Of a stretch of DNA of 43,008 bases, positions 16,480 through 25,325 are shown one piece after another. Positions within the stretch are counted from its first letter, which is position 1; every line of letters starts with the position of its first letter. A model generated the notes under the pieces. The model was not told where the DNA came from, searched no databases, and was given only the letters and a program-made list of their open reading frames with translations. The DNA is from Clostridium sp. UBA6640 (GTDB lineage Bacteria > Bacillota > Clostridia > Clostridiales > Clostridiaceae), in contig NZ_DKLM01000083.1 in the NCBI RefSeq assembly GCF_002455975.1, forward strand, positions 15,463-58,470, written 5' to 3'. A program made the translations under genes and the position numbers.

Positions 16480-17395
16480 TACTACCACCTCCTATTAGTT
16501 TAATAAAGTAATCTTCTAAGTTATCTTCACTCATAACAATCTTCAATACCTCAATATGATTTTCTACAAATACTTTGTTGATCTTTCCTTGTTCACCTAA
16601 ATGAGAATATATACGAATGTTCCCTTTTTCATGAACTTCATAATCGGTAATATTGAAATACTTCTCTATAAGCATAACTGCTTTATTTTCGTTAGATACT
16701 TGAAATTCAAGATATTTACGATTTCTTTTTCTAAGCTCTTGAATAGATACCTCTTCTAGTAATTTCCCATCATGAATAACTCCAATATTATCTGCCAATT
16801 GCTCAATTTCACTAAGAATATGGCTTGAAATAACAATGGTTACATGATTTTCTTCACATAGCTTATCAAGAAAATTTCTCATTTCTTGTATACCTATAGG
16901 ATCAAGACCATTTATAGGTTCATCCAAAATTAATAACTCTGGTTCATGCATAATAGCAGCTGCAATTCCTAAACGCTGTTTCATTCCTAAAGAATATTGA
17001 GATACCATTTTCTTTGGCTCCTTGTCAAGCCCCACTGTTGAAAGTGCATATTCTATGGCATCTGAACGGTGAACTCCACGTAGTCGAGCTAATATTTTTA
17101 AATTTTCGCTTCCCGTTAAATTTTGATAAAATCCAGGATTTTCAATAATTGATCCAATACGTGGGTAAATTTCTTTTCTATTTTGCTTTAAGTTCTTCCC
17201 GAATATTTCGATTTCACCTGAAGTTGGCTTCACTAATCCCATAATCATGCGCAGTGTTGTAGTTTTACCTGCTCCATTACGACCTAAAAGTCCATAAATT
17301 TGACCTTTAGGAACATGGAGATTGATATTATCCACGGCTATTTGTTTATCAAATTTTCTTGTAAGTGCTTTAGTTTCTAAAATCCAATTTTCCAT
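16472..17395 (-). CDS. ABC transporter ATP-binding protein, BcrA-like
   Basis: A 307-aa ATPase from the ATG at 17395, which has AGGAG 8 nt upstream; an in-frame TTG seven codons earlier lacks a site. Walker A is GRNGAGKT (38-45), signature YSLGMKQR (134-141), Walker B LLILDEP (154-160), then NGLDPIG. The C-terminal extension of about 90 residues after the ATPase core is usual for BcrA-type proteins. The best match by memory is the bacitracin/lantibiotic transporter group. Located between the two-component genes and the permease. Confidence 0.9.
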   Translation of the reverse strand: MENWILETKALTRKFDKQIAVDNINLHVPKGQIYGLLGRNGAGKTTTLRMIMGLVKPTSGEIEIFGKNLKQNRKEIYPRIGSIIENPGFYQNLTGSENLKILARLRGVHRSDAIEYALSTVGLDKEPKKMVSQYSLGMKQRLGIAAAIMHEPELLILDEPINGLDPIGIQEMRNFLDKLCEENHVTIVISSHILSEIEQLADNIGVIHDGKLLEEVSIQELRKRNRKYLEFQVSNENKAVMLIEKYFNITDYEVHEKGNIRIYSHLGEQGKINKVFVENHIEVLKIVMSEDNLEDYFIKLIGGGSIG

Positions 17396-17459
17396 ATATA
17401 TCGCTCCTTGTCTCAACTGTTTTTCTGCTAGTAATAAAATTTCTTTAAAAGCTCATTTT

Positions 17460-17508
17460 AACTAGTAATATAATTGCTAGTTATTATGCGGCGAGCACTG
17501 TTCGCCGC
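17460..17508 (-). promoter_or_regulatory. paired hairpins upstream of the BcrA-like gene
   Basis: A GC-rich stem GCGGCGA / TCGCCGC (17488-17494, 17502-17508) stands out from AT-rich surroundings and is followed on the minus strand by a second stem AACTAG / CTAGTT (17460-17482). They lie in the 244-nt gap between the histidine kinase stop and the ATPase start. No T-run follows the first stem, so this could be a processing site, attenuator or regulator site; the role is not determined. Confidence 0.35.
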
Positions 17509-17639
17509 TGCAGTTAATCAATTCTAAAACTTTCAACTTCTGCTCAGAAATATACAAACTTATGAATTTTGCATTGTGAATTGAAATAGCTTATATATTT
17601 ATTCTATCTGGTAGTTCTGACATGAAGCTTACACATTTC

Positions 17640-18563
17640 TTACTTTTTCTTACTTTTTGGTAGGGAAACTTGTACAAATGTTTTTATATGTGGAGTACTT
17701 TCCATGAAAATTCTTCCCTGCATCTTTTGAACAAGTTCCTTGGATATAGCTAAACCTAGGCCATGACCTTTAGTTGACCTTGATGAATCCTCTCTGTAAA
17801 GCCGCTCAAAAACCCTAGATATTTCATCTGACGATAATCCAGCTCCTTTATCCCAAACTTCAAAATAAACATCAGTTTCATCATACCATGCAGATACCCC
17901 TATAAAATGATTATCTTTACCATAACGAAAAGCATTCTGAAGCAAATTGCTAAAAATGCGAATCAATGCATGTTGATCCCCATTTACAAAACATTCCTCA
18001 TCAGGAATTTGAACTTCCAAGGTTATATTTTCTTTTTGTAATGTTGGAATCCAACCAATAAGTTCACTGCGCAGTAATTCAAATAAATCAATTGATTCAA
18101 AAATAAGTTGTATTTCGTTAGCATCTATTTGTGCTATAGTAAATAGTTCATCAATATATTCTTTTAATGAATAAGCTTTATTTCTTGCAATATGAAGATA
18201 TTCTTCACTTTCTTCACCAGCCATACCATCACACAATGCATCTAAATACCCTAGAACAGATGTTAATGGAGTGCGTACATCATGGGATAAATTAGATAAC
18301 ATTTGCTTCCTTGCCTGTTCTGCTCGAAATGCCCTTATCTTATCTCTTTGATAAGAATCTACTAATTGATTAATTTTAAATACTAAAGGAGCAATAGCTT
18401 CTTTATCTCCAACATGAATTTTTCTATTTTCATTACCTTTAATAATATCTTCTAAAATATGCAAAGTCTCTTGAATACGACGGCGATATTGCCATTCACG
18501 ATAAATAAAAAATACAAGAACCATTGCTAGGATAATGATAAACCATATAATTTCTCTACTCAT
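17640..18563 (-). CDS. sensor histidine kinase, short membrane anchor
   Basis: A 307-aa kinase. One N-terminal membrane segment (residues about 5-22) has almost no extracellular part, so the signal is probably sensed in the membrane or through the transporter. The phospho-acceptor box is SHDVRTP with H94, followed by N box RIFSNLLQNAFRYG, G1 DKGAGLSSDE and G2 GHGLGLAISK. The start is set at the ATG at 18563, which overlaps the response-regulator stop (ATGAGTAG) and has GGAG upstream; the ATG five codons earlier has no site. Its partner is the upstream regulator, and its likely output is the BcrAB-UppP set. Confidence 0.92.
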   Translation of the reverse strand: MSREIIWFIIILAMVLVFFIYREWQYRRRIQETLHILEDIIKGNENRKIHVGDKEAIAPLVFKINQLVDSYQRDKIRAFRAEQARKQMLSNLSHDVRTPLTSVLGYLDALCDGMAGEESEEYLHIARNKAYSLKEYIDELFTIAQIDANEIQLIFESIDLFELLRSELIGWIPTLQKENITLEVQIPDEECFVNGDQHALIRIFSNLLQNAFRYGKDNHFIGVSAWYDETDVYFEVWDKGAGLSSDEISRVFERLYREDSSRSTKGHGLGLAISKELVQKMQGRIFMESTPHIKTFVQVSLPKSKKK

Positions 18564-19260
18564 TGCCTGCTTCTCCATTAAACTTATAACCCATGCCCCA
18601 AGCTGTTAAAATATATATTGGATTTTCTGGATCTGGTTCGACTTTTTTCCGTAATCTTCTAATATGTACCATAATATTGTTGTCATCATAAGCATAATCT
18701 TCTTGCCATACATTTTGATATATCTGTTTCTTGGTAAAAATTTGCCCAGGATTAGATGCTAAAAAATATAATAAGTCATATTCCTTTCCAGTAAGTGAAA
18801 CATTTTCACCATTATAAGTAACACGGATATGTGCAGTATCTATAATAAGATGTCCAAAAGCCATGCAGTGTGGCTTTTCTGTTACTGCGCCAAGTACCAC
18901 ATATCTACGAATTAATGATTGCACTCTAGCTGTTAATTCAGATAAACTAAAAGGCTTAGTTATGTAATCATCTGCACCTAATTTTAGTCCCAAAACCTTA
19001 TCCATTTCATCACCTTTTGCTGTAAGCATCAATACCGGTGTATTTTTTCTTTCTCTTATATGAGTTAATGCAGATATTCCATCCATCTCCGGCATCATAA
19101 CATCCAATATAATTAAATGATAGTCCTTGTTATTAACAAACTTCAAACCTTCTATTCCTGTATGAGCAACATCTGCCTCATATCCTTCAGTCTCCATACA
19201 TCTTTTAAGTAATCTGCATAATTCAATATCATCATCTATAATTAAAATACTCTTTTTCAT
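18556..19260 (-). CDS. OmpR-family response regulator
   Basis: A 234-aa regulator from the ATG at 19260, preceded by GAGGTGG; a TTG ten codons earlier lacks a site. The receiver has IIDDD at residues 7-11, phospho-acceptor D53 in LDVMMPEMDG and KPFSLSEL. The winged helix ends ILTAWGMGYKFNGE, with the LTGKEYDLL and MVHIRRLRKK elements. It overlaps the kinase start by 8 nt. It probably activates the BcrAB-UppP genes downstream in response to cell-wall antibiotics. Confidence 0.94.
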   Translation of the reverse strand: MKKSILIIDDDIELCRLLKRCMETEGYEADVAHTGIEGLKFVNNKDYHLIILDVMMPEMDGISALTHIRERKNTPVLMLTAKGDEMDKVLGLKLGADDYITKPFSLSELTARVQSLIRRYVVLGAVTEKPHCMAFGHLIIDTAHIRVTYNGENVSLTGKEYDLLYFLASNPGQIFTKKQIYQNVWQEDYAYDDNNIMVHIRRLRKKVEPDPENPIYILTAWGMGYKFNGEAGNE

Positions 19261-19439
19261 ATAAACCACCTCACATTTCTCAATAACCAAATATTAATCT
19301 TTTTACTTACCAAAATACCTCATCCTCAAATTGAAATTTATAATATTAAATAATTACTTTTATAACCATTTAATATTATTACACTTATTATAATAAATGC
19401 ATCTAAAATAATAGTAAATTTAATAACCACTAAAAATAA
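19261..19439. other. non-coding AT-rich region upstream of the response regulator
   Basis: No coding frame is visible. Several TATAAT-like words occur but none pairs convincingly with a -35, so I do not mark a promoter, although one for the regulator gene should lie here. Confidence 0.3.
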
Positions 19440-19481
19440 AAAAATACTAGAATGAACTTATTAAAATTCTCTAGTATTTTT
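19440..19481 (-). terminator. intrinsic terminator of the lipoprotein gene
   Basis: Stem AAAAATACTAG / CTAGTATTTTT (19440-19450, 19471-19481) followed on the minus strand by a T-rich tail (TTTATTTTTAG). It lies about 150 nt past the lipoprotein stop. Confidence 0.6.
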
Positions 19482-19628
19482 ATAAAACCTCTTAAAAAAT
19501 GTATAAATTTAATTTTTATATACACTTTTAAATAAGTTTTTTATATTTATTCCTTATAAAATTTAGTTTAACAATCTTCATAAAACTTACTACATGTTAC
19601 TCAGTATCTTTTTTAATTATATACTTAT

Positions 19629-20114
19629 TTAAAAGCTTATTTTTTTAAATTCACCTTTTTCTATGTGCAGTTCAAGTTCAATATCTGCCTTTTTATACCC
19701 AACTAATTTTATGCGATTGATACCTTTTTTAATTGGTATAGTTAAAGCGGTATTTTCTTCTACACTTGATTTGGCTGTATTCTCAACAAGAGTAGCAACT
19801 GTATTGTTAGGTGATATTAAAACTAGTTTTGCCTTTCCACTTTTTACTGATAATGTATATGGAACTTGCAAATCAAAATCTTCATCGCTTTCATATATCC
19901 AAATAGTTCCACTTCCACTTAATTTCAATTTCCCCTTATATATTCCTTCCTCTATTGTTTCATCACTTTCATCTACTCCAAAAGTATTAGAGTCACTAGC
20001 TATTTTATCATCATCATTATAAACTCTATCCATAAAATTATCTCCACATCCTATTAATAAGGTAATCATAATGATAGTCATAATAACCAATATTTTTCTC
20101 TTTTTAAAATTCAT
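19629..20114 (-). CDS. predicted lipoprotein, unknown function
   Basis: A 161-aa protein from the ATG at 20114, which has AGAGGGGATT upstream; the longer frame has no suitable site. The N-terminus MNFKKRKILVIMTIIMITLL followed by IGC is a lipoprotein signal, with Cys23 as the lipidated residue. Downstream is an acidic linker rich in Asp and Ser. After it comes a beta-rich domain of about 100 residues (GKLKLSGSGTIWIYESD; KLVLISPNNTVATLVENT). I do not recognise the domain. It should be anchored on the outer face of the membrane. Monocistronic. Confidence 0.8.
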   Translation of the reverse strand: MNFKKRKILVIMTIIMITLLIGCGDNFMDRVYNDDDKIASDSNTFGVDESDETIEEGIYKGKLKLSGSGTIWIYESDEDFDLQVPYTLSVKSGKAKLVLISPNNTVATLVENTAKSSVEENTALTIPIKKGINRIKLVGYKKADIELELHIEKGEFKKISF

Positions 20115-20606
20115 CTTAATCCCCTCTTGCCTTAGTTTAATAAATTTATATTGAATTGCAACAATGTAAATACACTTTATAGTATTATTACTAAAATTTT
20201 CCAACAAATTCTTTATAGTATATCTCATAATTATGATAATATAAAGTCTATATTATCATTCTAAGTATATAACTATGCTCATAATATTCTAATAATTCTT
20301 CATGCATTATTTATGATATCGTAAGGACGAACATTGTTTATCAACTTTTCTTCTCATATATAGCACTACTGAATTATAATGCCTTATTATCCCTATGCAA
20401 TTTCACATAATAATATATTTATCAATTTCAATTTTAAATTAATATTTATTCAAGCTTCAGCTATCTCTTAAATATCTAATAATAGGAATCAAGTTAGATT
20501 TCCTAATAAATACTGTTCACCCCTACACAAAGTGCATCTGTCATTTTAAATACATATACTTATAAAATGCAGATTATGTTCACCTTCTACCCAAAATCAG
20601 ACTTTC
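20115..20606. other. 492-nt non-coding region
   Basis: No gene seen. Near its end an imperfect hairpin pairs ATCTG-CATTTTA (20529-20542) with TAAAATGCAGAT (20561-20572), and the word TGTTCACC flanks it on both sides (20515 and 20577 regions). It may be the terminator of the hydrolase gene, but there is no T-run. Confidence 0.3.
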
Positions 20607-21626
20607 TTATTTCAAATTGGCTATAAACTCATCTGCAAGTCTTATAATTTCTTCAGCTTGTTCTCGATAAATCAAATGGGAACCATCAAGTATGACATAG
20701 GACGCATTATCCCCTAAACGTTGTAAGTGATCTTTTTGAAATTCTATACTTCCCATATACTCAAATATCTTTTTCATATTCTCATCTTTAAATGGTACCA
20801 CCTTTTCTGTTGTTTGTTTAGCTATAATTTTTAACACGGGAATATCCTTTGGAAATGGTAAATCCTTAACTTCTCGCACATAATTGTATAAGTTTTCAAT
20901 CTGTTCAATTTTTGTATCATTTATAGCGTAGTCTATATGTTTTTTATAATCGTCTATTTCCTTTTGGGTATAACCATTCTCTGTCATCAATAGACTTCCT
21001 GGAGTACGCTTTATCATTAAGGGTAGTAGACTTATTTCTTGAAGAAATTTTCCAATATTATCATAAGGCAGAACCATCTCTTTCGGCATTTCTTCCATTG
21101 TAAATGCTGTTGAGGTAGTATCGAGCAAAATCATACCTTTAACTTCTTTTGGATATTTTGTAGCATAATACTCACTGTAAATACCCGATATTGAGTGTGG
21201 CATTAATACATAAGGAGGTTTAAAACCTGCCTTATCAAGGGAAGTTCTGATTTCCTTCATATAGTTTTCACAAGTACGCGGCTTGTCCGTTTCGTCACTA
21301 AAGCCAACCCCAAAATACTCTACTGTTACAACTGTATATTTTTCACTTAATTTACGCATAAGGGGCGCAAAGTCTGCTGATGGCAGAGGAATACCAAAGC
21401 CTGCTAAAAGTACGATAGTTTCTTCACCATCACCTATAGAATACACGTGCATATTTTCATTATCTACTTCAACCATTTTACCGTAAGGTTTTATTTCTTC
21501 TAGCTGACTTTTGTAATAAGTATTATGCACTGTGAAACCTGTAAGCACAGCTAGTACTATCAGACCTACAATAATACCTATAATCCAAAGAATTACTTTA
21601 CCTATTTTTTTAATCTTTGTTTTCAT
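20607..21626 (-). CDS. membrane-anchored alpha/beta hydrolase
   Basis: A 339-aa alpha/beta-hydrolase with an N-terminal membrane helix (residues about 10-32), leaving the catalytic domain outside the cell. The oxyanion-hole region reads LLAGFGIP. The nucleophile elbow is MPHSISG (family G-x-S-x-G with the first Gly replaced). The catalytic His is in LDGSHLIYRE and an acidic residue precedes it. AAAGGAGAAAC precedes the ATG. It overlaps the upstream XRE-TPR regulator gene by 17 nt, so the regulator probably controls it. Substrate unknown (esterase, lipase or peptidase are all possible). Confidence 0.88.
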   Translation of the reverse strand: MKTKIKKIGKVILWIIGIIVGLIVLAVLTGFTVHNTYYKSQLEEIKPYGKMVEVDNENMHVYSIGDGEETIVLLAGFGIPLPSADFAPLMRKLSEKYTVVTVEYFGVGFSDETDKPRTCENYMKEIRTSLDKAGFKPPYVLMPHSISGIYSEYYATKYPKEVKGMILLDTTSTAFTMEEMPKEMVLPYDNIGKFLQEISLLPLMIKRTPGSLLMTENGYTQKEIDDYKKHIDYAINDTKIEQIENLYNYVREVKDLPFPKDIPVLKIIAKQTTEKVVPFKDENMKKIFEYMGSIEFQKDHLQRLGDNASYVILDGSHLIYREQAEEIIRLADEFIANLK

Positions 21627-22740
21627 TTTGTTTCTCCTTTAAGTTTTTTAACTTTTCTACTATACTTTGAAAACGATAGTCATCAAAAAGAGGTGAAAAA
21701 TTAGAATTATTAACTACTAAATCCACAATGTCTTCCTTCATTATTTTTTCATTTTTTATAAGACCTGCACCTAAATCTAATTTATTTAGCCAATTGTCAA
21801 TTGAGTTAAAAAAATCATCACTGTGAGGCTTTAATTTATAAATATCCCTTGTTAAAAGCTCTGTACACTTCTGCAACATATTGAGGCTTTTTTCTAAATC
21901 TCCTTGAAGTATATATCCATGTGCAGCTATTACGTAAAGCTCTATAGAAGCAGCAGGCAAAAGTTCTTTCATACTAAAGGCTTCTTCTATTAAGAATGCA
22001 CGATGCAATATCTCCTCATATCTTTTAGGCTCATTGATACATAGCATAAGGTAATAGGGGAAAAGACTAAATAGACTTACAACATATTGATATATTCCAA
22101 CTTGCAATGTAGATTCCGCCTCATTTATTTTACCTTCCATTTGATAAGAAGCTGCAAGAAGGTTTTCTATGGTAAGTAGTGGCTTATTCATATCTTCAAG
22201 TAATTGAATGGCTGATTCGGAATCCCTAAGAGCAATATAGCAGTTTGCTTCCATGTATTGTGCTTGTTTAATAAGCTGTAAATCGTTACTTTCCTTTTTT
22301 ACTCGAATAAAAAGTTTTTTTGCCTCTATAATCAAGTCAGTAGTTTTGTTTATATCTTTTGAAAGATCGCTGTGGAAAAGTATCAACACTCCCATTTGTA
22401 GTAAAAGTGGAAAACAGGAATAGTATTTTTTTATGATATCCCTGCAATTATTTAAAACGTCATCATAGGGCTTTGATGTAAAATCAGATGCTAACTTGTG
22501 ATAAAGCTTACTAATATCTTCTTTTGACATTTGTGGTTCATATCCCATTAAATCATCTATACTAATATTAAAGTAAGTTGCAAGTTGTGGTAAAAAAGTG
22601 ATATCTGGATAACTCTGTCCTGTTTCCCACTTAGAGACAGACGCCTTTGAAACGCCAACATATTTTGCCAACTCCTCTTGAGTAATCCCCTTTTCTTTTC
22701 TCTTATCTGCAAGTGTTCTTGCAATATTTATTTCTTTCAT
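21610..22740 (-). CDS. XRE-family regulator with TPR-like C-terminal domain
   Basis: A 376-aa protein. An N-terminal Cro/cI HTH covers residues about 5-65 (RKEKGITQEELAKYVGVSKA, then SVSKWETGQSYPD). About 300 residues of helical TPR-like repeats follow. This architecture resembles peptide- or metabolite-sensing regulators, but no peptide gene is nearby. GAGGAG precedes the ATG. It is the first gene of a two-gene operon with the hydrolase. The promoter at 22762-22790 has an inverted repeat next to its -35, fitting autoregulation. Confidence 0.9.
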   Translation of the reverse strand: MKEINIARTLADKRKEKGITQEELAKYVGVSKASVSKWETGQSYPDITFLPQLATYFNISIDDLMGYEPQMSKEDISKLYHKLASDFTSKPYDDVLNNCRDIIKKYYSCFPLLLQMGVLILFHSDLSKDINKTTDLIIEAKKLFIRVKKESNDLQLIKQAQYMEANCYIALRDSESAIQLLEDMNKPLLTIENLLAASYQMEGKINEAESTLQVGIYQYVVSLFSLFPYYLMLCINEPKRYEEILHRAFLIEEAFSMKELLPAASIELYVIAAHGYILQGDLEKSLNMLQKCTELLTRDIYKLKPHSDDFFNSIDNWLNKLDLGAGLIKNEKIMKEDIVDLVVNNSNFSPLFDDYRFQSIVEKLKNLKEKQNENKD

Positions 22741-22761
22741 AAAGCTACTCCTCTTGTTTAT

Positions 22762-22825
22762 ATTTTACTTATTATGGTTAAAACCCTCAATGGATTAGTA
22801 GTTGATTTCGGTTAACAAAATCAAC
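22762..22825 (-). promoter_or_regulatory. promoter and possible operator of the XRE-hydrolase operon
   Basis: Minus strand TTGAGG (22790-22785), 17-nt spacer, TAAAAT (22767-22762). Directly upstream lies the inverted repeat GTTGATTT / AAATCAAC (22801-22808 and 22818-22825), and GGTT-TT-AACC lies in the spacer. These are candidate sites for the HTH protein encoded downstream. Confidence 0.5.
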
Positions 22826-22835
22826 CACAAAGAAA

Positions 22836-22869
22836 CATGGAGCAACTCCAGTTATAGAATTACTCCATG
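22836..22869 (-). terminator. probable terminator of the methyltransferase gene
   Basis: CATGGAG / CTCCATG, extendable to 10 bp with one G-T pair, followed on the minus strand by TTTCTTTGTGG. It is the first stable hairpin downstream of the methyltransferase stop at 23082. Confidence 0.5.
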
Positions 22870-23081
22870 AAAATACTTATTTTTATGATAAATAATATTT
22901 CCTTTATAGATATTTATATTTTAGTAAGCATAATATTTTTTTAATGATTAAATTATATTATCATTGAATATGTTAAATTATTAAATTAAGCTTTTACATA
23001 TGTATTTTTCAAAGTCAAATCATTATTATTTCAAGATATTTATGATACTTTTATATTTGCATCTGTATTGGTTAGATATAT

Positions 23082-23882
23082 TTATTTTTTTCTGCATACT
23101 AGTAACCCATGATTGCTCATCCCTAATAGACTCTTTTCTCTACAGCTGCTTATCATATAATTTGTCCATACATTGTATTCTTCATCATTTAGTTCATCTA
23201 TAGGATCTCTTAAGAGTGAACATATTCCATCAGTAGCTGCATGGTCAATAATTTCAACATTAAATCCTGAAATAAAGTTTTCTATTTCTATAGGTGTTGT
23301 AAAAAACCCAATTGTAAGAAAAGAATTCTCATCGTCTTCTTTATTAATGCCTGTATTTAATAGATTGTCTACAAATGTGCGGCCAAAAGATTTTCTTTGA
23401 TATGCCATTATTACGTGAATTACATAATGCTTATTTATATATGCAATTGCTAGAATGCCGCCAGGTTTCAGCACTCTTAGAGCTTCCTGAATGCATTTTA
23501 CTCTATCACTTTCCTCTGTAAGATGATACATTGGTCCAAGGCAAGTCACCACATCAAAACTCTTAGTTTTATATTGACTTAAATCAGTAGCATTTGCTAT
23601 TTCAGCTGATAACTTTATTTCATCACCTTTTAATTTTGCCTTTTCCTTAATAATATCTACATGTTTTGGTGTCAAATCTGTAGCTAGAAGTGAATTCCCT
23701 CGTTCAGCATAATAAAAAGAATATGCCCCTGTTCCTGCTCCTAATTCAAGAATATTAAAATCACTCTCTATATATTCATTTAGAATATTTGTTGTCACTG
23801 TAAATTCTATTTTTCTTGCATTGTCTCTTTTGAGTCTATTATCTTCGTCATACCCTTCATAAAAATCTATGACATTATTCAT
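23082..23882 (-). CDS. class I SAM-dependent methyltransferase
   Basis: A 266-aa Rossmann-fold methyltransferase. Motif I is ILELGAGTGAYSFYYAE (about residues 45-61), with the acidic end of strand 2 at LLATDLTP. Motif II/post II is SFDVVTCLGPMYHLTEE, followed by ALRVLKPGGILAIAYINK. AAAGGAGAAAAAG precedes the ATG. The YHLTEE form is common in UbiE/COQ5-like and small-molecule methyltransferases. Substrate unknown. Apparently monocistronic with 615 nt of non-coding DNA upstream. Confidence 0.88.
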   Translation of the reverse strand: MNNVIDFYEGYDEDNRLKRDNARKIEFTVTTNILNEYIESDFNILELGAGTGAYSFYYAERGNSLLATDLTPKHVDIIKEKAKLKGDEIKLSAEIANATDLSQYKTKSFDVVTCLGPMYHLTEESDRVKCIQEALRVLKPGGILAIAYINKHYVIHVIMAYQRKSFGRTFVDNLLNTGINKEDDENSFLTIGFFTTPIEIENFISGFNVEIIDHAATDGICSLLRDPIDELNDEEYNVWTNYMISSCREKSLLGMSNHGLLVCRKK

Positions 23883-24323
23883 AACTTTTTCTCCTTTTCA
23901 CATTTTTAATTATTATGCAATATAAGGCACGTATCATCTAAAGTAGATTAATTTATAGACTAAGATATATAAAGATTTTATAACTGTATTTATTTAAATG
24001 ACTTTTAAGAACATATATATTTTTCTTTTGTTTTTTTAAATACCCTATATTTTCTTCACATTATTAGATAATTAAAATCAAAATATTCTGAAATATGAGA
24101 ACCAAATCTTGGCTAGTCCACAAGTAGTAAATATTGCTTTTTTCAATTTTCGTAGTTACTATATTCAATTTATACATGTTATATTTTTTCAGCTAAAGTT
24201 ATCACTTTTTCTATTAAATGAATAATAAAATACTATATTGACTTAATTGATGATAATTATATCATATTTACATAATAATATATGGTTGTTTTTATAATAA
24301 GTGTAAAATAATTTTACTATCTG
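23883..24323. other. non-coding AT-rich region upstream of the methyltransferase
   Basis: Part of a 615-nt gap (23883-24497). No coding frame or convincing promoter pair is visible in this part. The rest of the gap holds repeat copies at 24324-24358 and 24405-24466. Confidence 0.3.
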
Positions 24324-24358
24324 ATACCGCGTTATTCAATTTTAAAATACCATTATTT
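24324..24358 (+). repeat. degenerate inverted copy of the dispersed ACCGTA repeat
   Basis: ATACCGCGTTATTCA followed by ATTTTAAAATACC matches the reverse complement of the repeat seen at 24405, 25201 and 26281, with several changes. Its orientation is opposite to the other copies. Confidence 0.4.
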
Positions 24359-24404
24359 CTATCTCTATTTTCATTAGTTACGTCATAAAAATTTAAAAAT
24401 GCAC

Positions 24405-24466
24405 AAAAATACCGTAAAATTCATTCCTAAATAATACATTATTTCAAAAGATTATTTCCTTTATGC
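24405..24466 (-). repeat. dispersed terminator-like repeat, copy A
   Basis: The + strand reads AAAAATACCGTAAAATTCAT, then CCTAAATAATACATTATTTC, then AAAAGATTATTTCC. It aligns with copies at 25201 and 26281. On the minus strand it ends ACGGTATTTTTG, and it starts 32 nt beyond the stop of the TPR gene, so it may terminate that gene. Confidence 0.6.
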
Positions 24467-24497
24467 ATTCTACATATGATTGAATTGTTTTTTAAGG

Positions 24498-24983
24498 TTA
24501 CCATACTTCATCCAATTTATCTGAATAAAAATCTATTGCTTTTCTATATCTCTTTACATTTTCATCTAAGGATGTATGAGCTAAATTAGTTAATAAAATT
24601 TCCATAGCTTTAGAGTATTCTCCTAAATTGTATAATGTCATCGAATAAAAAACTTTCAAGGCTCTATTTTCCGTGAATTTTACCATACCTTTCTCGAAGA
24701 CTTCTTTTGATTTTTCATATTCCCCTAATGTTCTATATGTACTTCCCAATCCTAAAAAAGCCTCTTGTAAATATTCATCTGGCAATCCCACTGAAATAGC
24801 TTTTTCATAATATGGTACTGCCTCTTTTTCTAATCCCTGTGCATCGAAACTCCAAGCACACTGATAATGGATTATTGAATTATCAGGATATTGATTTGCA
24901 AGATTTATTAAAATCTTACTGGATTCTTTTAATCTTCCTTCCCTCCTTAACTCAATAGCTCTTTCTAATTCTTTTTCTTTCAA
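24498..24983 (-). CDS. tetratricopeptide repeat protein
   Basis: A 161-aa soluble protein built of about three TPR motifs (IIHYQCAWSFDAQGLEKEAV; AFLGLGSTYRTLGEYEKSKE; KVFYSMTLYNLGEYSKAMEI). TPR arrays mediate protein contacts. TTG at 24983 is the likely start because GGGGAG lies 7 nt upstream; a TTG two codons earlier is only 1 nt from that site. No partner is evident. The upstream segment resembles that of the hydrolase gene at 28457-29089. Confidence 0.82.
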   Translation of the reverse strand: MKEKELERAIELRREGRLKESSKILINLANQYPDNSIIHYQCAWSFDAQGLEKEAVPYYEKAISVGLPDEYLQEAFLGLGSTYRTLGEYEKSKEVFEKGMVKFTENRALKVFYSMTLYNLGEYSKAMEILLTNLAHTSLDENVKRYRKAIDFYSDKLDEVW

Positions 24984-25037
24984 AACCAATCTCCCCTTAA
25001 AATCCCATATTTTTTTATAGCATTACTTATTTATCAA

Positions 25038-25132
25038 GAAAATTATACCATATTTTACTAATTGTATATTACTACTTTCACATTGACAATTCTCATAGTT
25101 TCTAATTATTTTCTACACATATTATATTTATA
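25038..25132 (-). repeat. upstream segment shared with the 29146-29233 region
   Basis: About 90 nt starting GAAAATTATACCATATTT (+ strand) align at roughly two thirds identity to 29146-29233. On the minus strand each contains TATAAT shortly upstream of a gene (TPR protein here, hydrolase there), so the shared part probably includes the promoter. Confidence 0.5.
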
Positions 25133-25200
25133 ATGTTTTAGGTATAATTGCTATTAGCCCCTACAGTTGATATAACATCCTAGAATTTTAAATTGCCAAA

Positions 25201-25275
25201 TAAAAACACCGTAAAATTTGCTTTTGAATAATACGGTATTTTTAAGAAACTATTCAATTTTACATTTATGGTATT
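25201..25275 (-). repeat. dispersed terminator-like repeat, copy B
   Basis: Contains ACCGTAAAATTTGC and GAATAATACGGTATTTTTAA. ACCGTA / TACGGT pair, and on the minus strand the hairpin is followed by GTTTTTATTT, a good intrinsic terminator. It lies about 50 nt past the stop of the AraC-GyrI gene at 25326. Confidence 0.65.
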
Positions 25276-25325
25276 TAATGCAAAATTTATGACACTTCTT
25301 TAATATTAATTACCTTATGGAAGTA

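Noticed and set aside
19663..20022. 119-aa + strand frame opposite the lipoprotein gene
   Set aside because: Low-complexity Ser/Leu-rich translation without ribosome binding site; the minus strand has a lipobox and a good start.
23883..24497. Hidden gene in the 615-nt gap
   Set aside because: All frames on both strands are short and AT-biased; only repeat elements could be supported.
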